DNA of 6,732 nucleotides from contig JAFGSO010000510.1 of assembly GCA_016934605.1 (NCBI GenBank), positions 1 through 6,732 of the forward strand, given 5' to 3'. A program made the position numbers and the translations under genes. Every line of letters starts with the position of its first letter. The first letter of the stretch is position 1. Positions 1 through 5,421 of this stretch are shown here, piece by piece. The DNA is from Calditrichota bacterium (GTDB lineage Bacteria > Calditrichota > Calditrichia > RBG-13-44-9). The notes under the pieces were generated by a model, which made no database searches, had not been told where the DNA came from, and saw only the letters and a program-made list of their open reading frames with translations.

Positions 1-466
1 AAAAGAAGGTTGCCAGCGGATAAAAAATGACAGTGGTAAATCGTGTGAATATCGCGATGGGATCAAAATATCCCCAGATATTTATGGACATCAGAGCAAG
101 AACAACCAGGCCTGTCAGAATGGCAAATTTTAGCCAGCGCCATCTGGCCAGCTTTTCTGTTCTGTTATTCCGGGGTGGTTTTATAAACTTATCTGAAATG
201 TCCAGCGTGGTACCCAGGGGACATATCCATCCGCAAAAGAATCTTCCCAAAAAAATCGTAAAAAAAAGAATGACCAGGCCCGGAATAATGACTGATGAAA
301 ACGAAAAATTTTCAATCAGATAGAATAGCGGGAAAATCGGTGAAAAGCGAAGGAAAATATCGCTGCTTAAATCAACTTCATAGGGATACCGGGCACGGAT
401 AAAAAGCAGGATAAATACAAAAAGAAACAGAACCTGAACGATCCGCCGTATGCGGGCTGTGGTTAT
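1..466 (-). CDS. 4Fe-4S binding polytopic membrane protein (NapH/Fer4_5 type), 3' end beyond the window
   Basis: Reading the minus strand gives about 155 residues before the left edge. Numbered from the AUA codon at 466-464, a hydrophobic helix lies near residues 12-23, a second at about 57-74 leads into the motif GRFFCGWICPLG (Cys78, Cys82), and a third helix (about 111-128) is followed by a YFDPI segment. Cys-Gly-Trp-x-Cys-Pro-x-Gly after a membrane helix is the hallmark of the NapH/NosR/CcoG-like Fer4_5 family; such proteins usually end in ferredoxin-type 4Fe-4S domains, which would lie outside this window. The likely role is electron transfer at the inner membrane; substrate unknown. The gene overlaps the stop of the DUF362 gene, implying one operon and coupled translation. 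Odd: the frame has no ATG, GTG or TTG between its upstream stop and the first helix. AUU (472), AUC (469) or AUA (466) would have to serve, so the start is uncertain. Confidence 0.85.
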   Translation of the reverse strand, partial: MTTARIRRIVQVLFLFVFILLFIRARYPYEVDLSSDIFLRFSPIFPLFYLIENFSFSSVIIPGLVILFFTIFLGRFFCGWICPLGTTLDISDKFIKPPRNNRTEKLARWRWLKFAILTGLVVLALMSINIWGYFDPIAIFTRFTTVIFYPLATFF

Positions 467-1356
467 GATAATTGAATCCTTTTCACATTCAATGTTTCTA
501 ATTTATACTTATTCATACCGCGGTTTATTGCTTCCCTGATATACGGCACCTCTTCCAGTTTCCGGTCGAATAAATCCAGGGATAACACATCTGCACTCAC
601 CGTGCAGGGACTCATGATCAGTGTTTTTGTAAGTTTGACGTCATTCATATTTCCGCCGCTTGGACCATTGCGCAGCAGAATACGATAGGCATCTATAATG
701 GTTAGCGAAGGAAGGATAGCCGCACTGATGTCATTTATTTTCTCGCTAAAGCGATTATGAATAGCACCGCGGTTTCCCCCCATGATTCCCATCAGGTTCT
801 TCAGACCAAGAGTGACCCTGGACATGGAATGATGCTTGGCTACCGGGACATTGATGACCTTATCAGCTTCCAGATAATCTTTATATATAGGCCATTCTTT
901 CAGGATTTCTCCTTCCGGAAGGCTGACTGACCGGAATTTGAAGTCGCGGATCTGCTCAACTTCAGCACCGAATTGTTCAGCACTGGCCTGAATTGCACTA
1001 TTCTGATAACATCGTCTCGGATTGTTACATGTTCGGTCAAAGACTTTCACTTTTTTTGCTCCGGCATCGTAACAGCTTTTAACCAGTTCACCAATTAAAA
1101 TCGGATTTGTGGTTGCAGCCTGCTCAGGAGTTCTGTCCCACCCTATGTTCGGTTTAATCACAACCACATCACCTCTGGATACGAAGGATTGAATTCCTCC
1201 GAAAGCTCCCAGAGCCGCCCTCAGCAATTCAGGTGGCTCGGCACCAGACACCCGCACAGCTTCCGGTGTCGAAGCAAATAGATGAAACGGATGTTCCAAA
1301 AAAGCAACTGCGCTGCCAATGGCTAGGGAATATTTAAGAAATTTTCTTCTATCCAT
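463..1356 (-). CDS. DUF362 domain protein with Tat-type signal
   Basis: This 297-residue protein opens with MDRRKFLKYS and then a hydrophobic stretch (about 11-20), which fits a twin-arginine signal, with Asp rather than Ser/Thr before RR. Export or membrane anchoring as a folded protein is therefore likely. The body matches the DUF362 family: KPNIGWDRTPEQAATTNP (68-85), PVAKHHSMSRVTLGLKNLMG (171-190) and IIDAYRILLRNGPSGG (220-235). Cysteines occur at 95, 110, 116 and 251, with no ferredoxin-type CxxCxxC cluster, so the iron-sulfur function presumably sits in its partner. The biochemical function of DUF362 proteins of this kind is not established. The stop codon overlaps the start region of the downstream 4Fe-4S membrane protein, and the two are probably co-transcribed. 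No Shine-Dalgarno sequence is visible; the region before ATG is A-rich. The start is chosen because the Tat motif begins at residue 3. Confidence 0.9.
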   Translation of the reverse strand: MDRRKFLKYSLAIGSAVAFLEHPFHLFASTPEAVRVSGAEPPELLRAALGAFGGIQSFVSRGDVVVIKPNIGWDRTPEQAATTNPILIGELVKSCYDAGAKKVKVFDRTCNNPRRCYQNSAIQASAEQFGAEVEQIRDFKFRSVSLPEGEILKEWPIYKDYLEADKVINVPVAKHHSMSRVTLGLKNLMGIMGGNRGAIHNRFSEKINDISAAILPSLTIIDAYRILLRNGPSGGNMNDVKLTKTLIMSPCTVSADVLSLDLFDRKLEEVPYIREAINRGMNKYKLETLNVKRIQLS

Positions 1357-1399
1357 ACTATATTTCTATTTTTTTTTAAATATAAAGTTCTTCGATTTA

Positions 1400-1428
1400 A
1401 TAAAAAATATTTTTCTAAAAATTATCAA
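1400..1428 (-). promoter_or_regulatory. possible promoter of the DUF362 operon
   Basis: On the minus strand TTGATA (1428-1423) lies 17 bases before TTTTAT (1405-1400), or 18 before TTTATT. The first element fits a -35 box; the second is a weak -10 box in a region so AT-rich that chance matches are expected. It is placed 45-75 bases before the start codon, which is a normal distance. Weak call. Confidence 0.3.
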
Positions 1429-1493
1429 TCTTGTTTAATAATGTTTAAAAATGCTGATTTAAAAAAAGAATTTTTTTGTGAATGAAAAATTGA

Positions 1494-1523
1494 TTGACTT
1501 TGTCATAATATTAATTAAATTTG
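1494..1523 (+). promoter_or_regulatory. candidate distal topA promoter
   Basis: TTGACT (1494-1499) stands 16 bases before TAAATT (1516-1521), a fair sigma-70 pair. The same bases also read as ATTG, 19 bases, then TAAATTTG (1516-1523), an exact match to the TAnnTTTG -7 element known from Bacteroidetes promoters. Transcription would start near 1528-1530, giving topA a leader of roughly 215 bases. Confidence 0.5.
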
Positions 1524-1533
1524 AAGTGGAGGG

Positions 1534-1556
1534 AATATCTGAGAATGTCAGATTTT
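1534..1556 (+). promoter_or_regulatory. small hairpin at the 5' end of the topA leader
   Basis: ATCTGA (1537-1542) and TCAGAT (1548-1553) form a perfect 6-bp stem with a GAATG loop; beyond one T-T mismatch two more A-T pairs extend it to 1534/1556. The ATG of a 22-codon ORF lies inside the loop. The stem is AT-rich and followed only by TATAA rather than a long U tract, so it is not a good terminator. Confidence 0.35.
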
Positions 1557-1613
1557 ATAATCACCTCATCTTCATTTCCACTGATAAATAGAATTCTTAT
1601 GCCTGGATTTTAG
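1545..1613 (+). CDS. possible 22-residue leader ORF upstream of topA
   Basis: The frame encodes MSDFIITSSSFPLINRILMP plus GF and a TAG stop. GGAGGG at 1528-1533 could serve as a ribosome binding site but lies 11 bases before the ATG, somewhat far, and close to the predicted transcript start. The peptide shows no recognisable domain; it is Ser/Ile-rich. It is reported because its start sits in the loop of a hairpin inside a long leader. An ORF of this length in AT-rich DNA may easily be chance. Confidence 0.2.
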   Translation: MSDFIITSSSFPLINRILMPGF

Positions 1614-1675
1614 GTGAAGGATCTTTTTTGTGAGAGGAAAGTTGAACTCAATCGCTGTATTCAGGATTCTGTCTG

Positions 1676-1753
1676 ATGAATCATTTTACATCGGAAAGCG
1701 CATCTGAATATAAGATTAATGGAATAATTTCAGGTAAAAAATCAGATGAATGA
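1676..1753 (+). CDS. possible 25-residue ORF overlapping the topA start
   Basis: It starts MNHFTSESAS, ends GKKSDE, and its TGA (1751-1753) lies five bases past the A of the topA ATG (1746), so the two frames overlap by 8 bases. AGGA at 1663-1666 is 9 bases before its ATG, a good spacing. Such an overlap can couple translation of topA to a short upstream peptide. No family is recognised, and the ORF is lost from transcripts that begin at the proximal promoter (start near 1721). Coding status is doubtful. Confidence 0.2.
   Translation: MNHFTSESASEYKINGIISGKKSDE
1685..1714 (+). promoter_or_regulatory. candidate proximal topA promoter
   Basis: TTTACA (1685-1690) lies 18 bases before TATAAG (1709-1714); each box matches the sigma-70 consensus at five of six positions. 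A transcript would start near 1721 and give a leader of about 25 bases, skipping the hairpin and both short ORFs. It lacks the TAnnTTTG form of the distal promoter. Confidence 0.45.
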
Positions 1754-4010
1754 TAAAACGAAGAGACTTATTATTGTTGAATCTCCGGCCAAAGCAAAGA
1801 CGATCAATAAAATTGTTGGAAAAGATTACAAAGTGACTGCATCGGTTGGGCATATAATCGATCTTCCCCCCAAGAGGCTGGGAGTTGATATTGACAAAGG
1901 ATTTCGTCCGGAATATGAAACAATTAAAGGCAAAGGGAAAATTATTTCCGAATTAAAAAAGGAAGCTTCAACGGCCAGTGAGGTTCTGATTGCCACAGAT
2001 CCGGACCGTGAAGGTGAAGCGATAGCGTATCATATTGCCCGAACCATTAATTCTGCTAATGAAAAAATTTTACGTATCGAATTCAATGAAATAACCCAGA
2101 ATGCCGTCCTGAGCGCACTGGAACGCCCCAGGCGGATTGATGATGCACGTGTGGATGCACAGCAGGCCAGAAGGGTGATGGACCGGATTGTCGGCTATCA
2201 GGTGAGTCCCATTCTGTGGGCAACAATTTTTCGCGGTCTGAGCGCCGGTCGCGTTCAATCGGTGGCTCTCAGGCTTATAGTGGAGCGTGAAGAAGAAATT
2301 GACAAGTTCAATCCGGTTGAATACTGGACAGTTGATGCAGTCCTGAAAACTGAAAATAAAGAAGAATTTAAGGCCCGTCTGATCCGTATTAATGATGTGC
2401 TTCTGGATCCGGGGAAATTCCGGATCGGTAGCCAGAAAGAGGCTGAAGAACATCGAAAATCACTGCAGAATGAGAAATATACGGTTTCCGAGATTGAAAA
2501 AAAGACAATTTCGCGGAATCCGGCACCTCCATTCATAACCAGTACCCTGCAGCAGGAAGCATCCAGACGATTTCGGATGACCACCTCGCGGGTGATGAGT
2601 ATTGCGCAACAGCTTTATGAAGGGATTGACCTGGGACCGAAGGGAAATGTTGGTTTGATCACCTATATGAGAACTGATTCCACCCGTATCAGTGATGAAG
2701 CTGTCCAGAAGGCCAGGGATTATATTGCTGCTTCATATGGCCCAGATTTTCTGCCGGCAGGCTTGAGGAAGACAGGCAAACGTAAAGGTGCGCAGGATGC
2801 TCATGAAGCCATCAGGCCGACTTATATTTATCAGGATTATGAACCTAAAAAATTGAAAAAATTTCTGTCGGCAGACCAGTTAAAAATCTATGAACTGATA
2901 TGGCGTCGTTTTGTGGCCAGTCAGATGAAACCTGCCGAAATTGAAAAAACGGTTGTGTTTATTAAAGCAGGAAAATACCTCTTCAGGGCTGAAGGTGAGG
3001 TAATTGTCTTCAGGGGCTACCTGCTTGCCTATGAAGAGGACAAACCGGACCCCGAGGATTTGAACGAGGAACAGATTTCCCCCGAAAATATTCCCAAAGG
3101 GCTCATCAGCGGACAGTTGCTTCTGCTAATGAAGCTTCTTGTGGAACAGAAATTTACTCAGCCGCCACCCCGGTATACCGAGAGTACCCTGGTAAAAACA
3201 CTTGATAAGCTGGATATCGGAAGGCCCAGTACTTATGCCCAGATTATTTCAACCCTTTTTATGCGAAAATATGTTGAACGACTGGCCCGTGCGATAAAAC
3301 CGACTGATCTGGGCAGAACGGTCATAAAGCTTCTGGTCAATCATTTTCCGGATATATTCAATGTGAAATTTACAGCCAGGATGGAAGATAATCTGGACAA
3401 GATTGAGAAACGAAAATCGACTTATGTGGATACTCTGCAGGAATTTTACGGTCCCTTTCATGAATCACTTCAACGGGTGAAGGACAGGAAAAAGGAAATC
3501 AAGGAGGGACTTCAGGAAGAAACCGGTATTACCTGCGATGTTTGCGGACGCCCCATGGTTATTAAGTGGGGACGAAATGGCAGGTTTTATGCCTGCAGTG
3601 GATTCCCGGCCTGCAAAAATACCAAACCCATTGAGGAGGTGGAAGCCAGGGAGGTTGAAGAAAAATGTGAAGTTTGTGGCTCTTCCATGCAGGTTAGACG
3701 AGGCCGGTATGGAGAATTTCTGGCATGCTCCAATTATCCAAACTGTAAGTTTACCAAGGCAATTGGTACAGGAGTGAAATGCCCTGAAGAAGGGTGCGGT
3801 GGTGAAATTGTGCAGCGACAATCCAAAAAAGGTAAAATTTTCTATTCATGCAGTAATTATCCAACCTGCAAATTTGCTTTGTGGGATAAACCGGTGGACG
3901 TTAAATGTCCCCAATGCGGATATCCCCTGATGGTTGAAAAGTCCAGTAACCGCGGTTCCTATATTCAATGCCCCTCCTGTAAATTTAAAAAGCAGGAATC
4001 CGAGAATTAA
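1746..4010 (+). CDS. topA: DNA topoisomerase I (type IA)
   Basis: TopA relaxes negatively supercoiled DNA by cutting and rejoining one strand through a tyrosine. The 754 residues carry the full set of family features: Toprim N-terminus with RLIIVESPAKAKTI (Glu12) and TDPDREGEA (Asp85, Asp87, Glu89), the SAGRVQS motif (166-172), the active site GLITYMRTDSTR with Tyr307, and HEAIRPT (353-359). The C-terminus holds four four-cysteine zinc ribbons: Cys597/600/617/623, Cys641/644/661/667, Cys679/684/702/708 and Cys721/724/742/745. The last has a shorter CxxC second half. Length is in the usual bacterial range, below the 865 residues of E. coli. The ATG at 1746 is the only sensible start because the Toprim strand begins at residue 7. 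The ribosome site is weak (CAGG 11 bases upstream). The stop codon shares its last base with the xerC start, so the two are translated in tandem. Confidence 0.98.
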   Translation: MNDKTKRLIIVESPAKAKTINKIVGKDYKVTASVGHIIDLPPKRLGVDIDKGFRPEYETIKGKGKIISELKKEASTASEVLIATDPDREGEAIAYHIARTINSANEKILRIEFNEITQNAVLSALERPRRIDDARVDAQQARRVMDRIVGYQVSPILWATIFRGLSAGRVQSVALRLIVEREEEIDKFNPVEYWTVDAVLKTENKEEFKARLIRINDVLLDPGKFRIGSQKEAEEHRKSLQNEKYTVSEIEKKTISRNPAPPFITSTLQQEASRRFRMTTSRVMSIAQQLYEGIDLGPKGNVGLITYMRTDSTRISDEAVQKARDYIAASYGPDFLPAGLRKTGKRKGAQDAHEAIRPTYIYQDYEPKKLKKFLSADQLKIYELIWRRFVASQMKPAEIEKTVVFIKAGKYLFRAEGEVIVFRGYLLAYEEDKPDPEDLNEEQISPENIPKGLISGQLLLLMKLLVEQKFTQPPPRYTESTLVKTLDKLDIGRPSTYAQIISTLFMRKYVERLARAIKPTDLGRTVIKLLVNHFPDIFNVKFTARMEDNLDKIEKRKSTYVDTLQEFYGPFHESLQRVKDRKKEIKEGLQEETGITCDVCGRPMVIKWGRNGRFYACSGFPACKNTKPIEEVEAREVEEKCEVCGSSMQVRRGRYGEFLACSNYPNCKFTKAIGTGVKCPEEGCGGEIVQRQSKKGKIFYSCSNYPTCKFALWDKPVDVKCPQCGYPLMVEKSSNRGSYIQCPSCKFKKQESEN

Positions 4011-4918
4011 TGTGGAATGAACTTAATAATTTTGTGTTATATATCAGGCAGGAAAGACGGTATTCTCCTCATACCGTACGGTCTTATCAGATTGATCTCA
4101 GCCAGTTTATTGAATTTCTGGAAGAGGAAATTTTCAGAGATAAAGTTGAGGCCCGGTCTGTCGATGATGATCATATCAGGGGCTTTATTGAGCAATTATT
4201 CATTTTAGGGCTGGATAAGAGGAGCATCGCTCGAAAATTGTCCGCAATCAAATCCTTTTTCAAGTATCTGCAACGAATGGATTTCATACAACAGAATCCT
4301 GTCCTTCATTTACGCACACCGAAGCTGGATAAAAAACTTCCCACGGTTCTGGAAGAACACCAGATTAGAAAACTCATGGATATTCCTGATTCAGAGACCT
4401 TTGAAGGTATTCGGGACAGAGCCATACTGGAACTGTTTTATGGGTGCGGTGTACGCCTGGCAGAATTAATTCAATTAAAATTGAAACAAATTCATTTGAC
4501 AGACCATTATATAATTGTTGAGGGCAAACGAAACAAGGAAAGACTTTTGCCGGTTGGAGAGTTTGCTATTGACGCTTTAAATCTGTATTTTAATGTGAGA
4601 AGAGATATTCTAAAGCAAAGCGAAGACACTCCCTTCGTTTTTGTAAATAAAAAGGGGAAACCCCTTTATCCCCTGGCTGTACAAAAAATGGTTAAAAAAT
4701 ATTTGCAGCAAGTTTCGGAACAGGAACATTTAAGTCCGCACGTTTTGCGACATACTTATGCCACACATCTTCTGGATCGTGGAGCTGAATTGCTGGCTGT
4801 CAAAGAATTATTGGGACATTCCAGCCTGTCTACAACCCAGATTTATACTCATGTCAGCATGGACCGATTGAAGAGTGTGTACCGCAAGGCACACCCGCGA
4901 TCGCGGAGAGATGTGTAG
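4010..4918 (+). CDS. xerC: tyrosine recombinase XerC/XerD
   Basis: The product belongs to the tyrosine recombinases that resolve chromosome dimers at dif with a partner Xer protein, normally under FtsK control. Its 302 residues are the family's usual length. An N-terminal SAM-like core-binding domain (about 1-100, with the typical YSPHTVRSYQIDL segment) precedes the catalytic domain, in which all six catalytic residues are present: Arg149 (GCGVRLAEL), Lys173 (EGKRNKER), His244 and Arg247 (SPHVLRHTYATHLL), His270 (LLGHSS) and Tyr279 (TQIYTHV). The KAHPR ending is typical of XerC/XerD rather than of phage integrases. Its ATG overlaps the topA stop (TAATG), which sets the start and implies coupled translation. 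The adjacency to topA is a conserved arrangement that favours XerC, but XerD cannot be excluded without the rest of the genome. No attachment sites or transposon ends flank it, so it is a housekeeping gene. Confidence 0.93.
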   Translation: MWNELNNFVLYIRQERRYSPHTVRSYQIDLSQFIEFLEEEIFRDKVEARSVDDDHIRGFIEQLFILGLDKRSIARKLSAIKSFFKYLQRMDFIQQNPVLHLRTPKLDKKLPTVLEEHQIRKLMDIPDSETFEGIRDRAILELFYGCGVRLAELIQLKLKQIHLTDHYIIVEGKRNKERLLPVGEFAIDALNLYFNVRRDILKQSEDTPFVFVNKKGKPLYPLAVQKMVKKYLQQVSEQEHLSPHVLRHTYATHLLDRGAELLAVKELLGHSSLSTTQIYTHVSMDRLKSVYRKAHPRSRRDV

Positions 4919-4934
4919 AGATAAATCATAACCT

Positions 4935-4944
4935 AAAAGGAGGA
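4935..4944 (+). promoter_or_regulatory. strong Shine-Dalgarno site of hpf
   Basis: AAAAGGAGGA ends 4 bases before the ATG at 4949, with the GGAGG core 5 bases away. It is by far the best ribosome binding site in the window, while neighbouring genes have weak ones. This would let hpf be translated much more strongly than topA and xerC from a shared transcript, as suits a protein made in amounts comparable to ribosomes. Confidence 0.8.
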
Positions 4945-4948
4945 TTTT

Positions 4949-5260
4949 ATGAATTTCACGATCACTGCCCGGCATTTCAAGATGAAAGAGGATTTAAAGG
5001 ACTATGTTGAGGCAAAGGTGAAAAAACTGGACCGTTTTTATGACAATATCCTCGACATGGACGTGATCCTGGGTTGGGAAAAATTAAACCGTTACACCGA
5101 AATCAGGATCAATGTCAACAACAAGCAGATTGTCATTAAAGAAATGTCGGATGAAATTCGTAAATCTTTTGATACCGCGCTGGAGAGGGCAGAACGTCAG
5201 CTAAAAAGGTATAAGGACAAACGGAGGAAACCGACCAAGGTAAAAGCTGTTTCCGTTTAA
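4949..5260 (+). CDS. hpf: ribosome hibernation promoting factor, short form (HPF/YfiA)
   Basis: HPF binds the decoding region of the 30S subunit and holds ribosomes inactive when growth slows. The 103 residues fit the single-domain S30AE fold: N-terminal strand MNFTITARHF, first helix (about 12-31, LKDYVEAKVKKLDRFY), central strands ending KQIVIKE (59-65), and a second helix (67-90) leading to a basic tail (KRYKDKRRKP). The C-terminal dimerisation domain of long HPF is absent, so this version resembles E. coli HPF/YfiA and would act without the long-form dimerising domain. The start is fixed by the strong ribosome site just upstream. It is the third gene after topA and xerC, with a 30-base gap, and is followed by an intrinsic terminator that separates it from hprK. 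HPF versus YfiA type cannot be settled from this sequence. Confidence 0.93.
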   Translation: MNFTITARHFKMKEDLKDYVEAKVKKLDRFYDNILDMDVILGWEKLNRYTEIRINVNNKQIVIKEMSDEIRKSFDTALERAERQLKRYKDKRRKPTKVKAVSV

Positions 5261-5289
5261 TTAGAAGTATTTCTTAAGATAAATATCAG

Positions 5290-5318
5290 GCCCCTGCATT
5301 TGCGGGGGCTTTTTTTTT
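5290..5318 (+). terminator. intrinsic terminator after hpf
   Basis: GCCCCTGC (5290-5297) pairs with GCGGGGGC (5302-5309) across an ATTT loop: eight pairs, one of them G-U, followed directly by nine T residues (5310-5318). This is a textbook rho-independent terminator 29 bases after the hpf stop, and it ends the topA-xerC-hpf unit. Confidence 0.95.
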
Positions 5319-5341
5319 AAGCTCTTGGTCCTGAAGGCTAT

Positions 5342-5371
5342 TTGAAAATCTTAAATAAGAAATTATCATTG
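5342..5371 (+). promoter_or_regulatory. candidate hprK promoter
   Basis: TTGAAA (5342-5347) lies 16 bases before TATCAT (5364-5369); both match sigma-70 boxes at five of six positions. The same bases read as TTTG (5341-5344), 19 bases, then TATCATTG (5364-5371), one mismatch from TAnnTTTG. Both spacings equal those of the distal topA promoter. Transcription would start near 5377, about 45 bases before hprK and just after the terminator. Confidence 0.6.
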
Positions 5372-5393
5372 CATCCGGTAGGAAAACTTGTAA

Positions 5394-5410
5394 ATTTTAT
5401 CTGATAAAAT
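5394..5410. repeat. 17-bp palindrome directly before the hprK ribosome site
   Basis: ATTTTATC and GATAAAAT are exact inverted copies around a single central T. The element ends one base before GAGG (5412-5415), the hprK ribosome binding site, and lies about 20 bases after the predicted transcription start. The geometry suits a dimeric repressor site in DNA. As RNA it can form only a weak six-pair A/U stem (ATTTTA/TAAAAT, loop TCTGA). No regulator can be named. Confidence 0.45.
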
Positions 5411-5421
5411 AGAGGATAAAT

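Larger units (their letters stand above)
1357..1745. other. AT-rich divergent intergenic region between the DUF362 gene and topA
   Basis: This 389-bp spacer separates a leftward operon from a rightward one and must hold both sets of start signals. The left third (about 1357-1500) is made largely of A and T runs and contains no convincing gene. The right part holds a candidate distal topA promoter (1494-1523), a small hairpin, two very short ORFs and a candidate proximal promoter (1685-1714), each listed separately. I see no tRNA, riboswitch or insertion-sequence ends. Confidence 0.8.

Noticed and set aside
27..323. Plus-strand ORF of 98 codons at the left edge
   Set aside because: The opposite strand encodes a clear membrane protein with the FCGWICPLG motif; the plus-strand product shows no domain and is a shadow.
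1381..1500. AT-rich tract as a possible replication origin or CRISPR leader
   Set aside because: There are no DnaA-box clusters, iterons or direct repeats with spacers; it reads as an ordinary AT-rich divergent promoter region.
1526..1591. GTG-started 21-codon ORF at the beginning of the topA leader
   Set aside because: It has no ribosome binding site, begins at or before the predicted transcript start and has no recognisable product.
4651..4667. Perfect inverted repeat AAAGGGG-AAA-CCCCTTT inside xerC
   Set aside because: It lies in the codons for KKGKPLY in a conserved part of the recombinase, has a 3-base loop and no T tract after it; best explained by coding sequence.
4010..4918. Tyrosine recombinase as a sign of an integron, phage or transposon
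   Set aside because: Length, catalytic set, KAHPR ending and coupling to topA identify a chromosomal Xer protein; no att sites, repeats or cargo genes are present.
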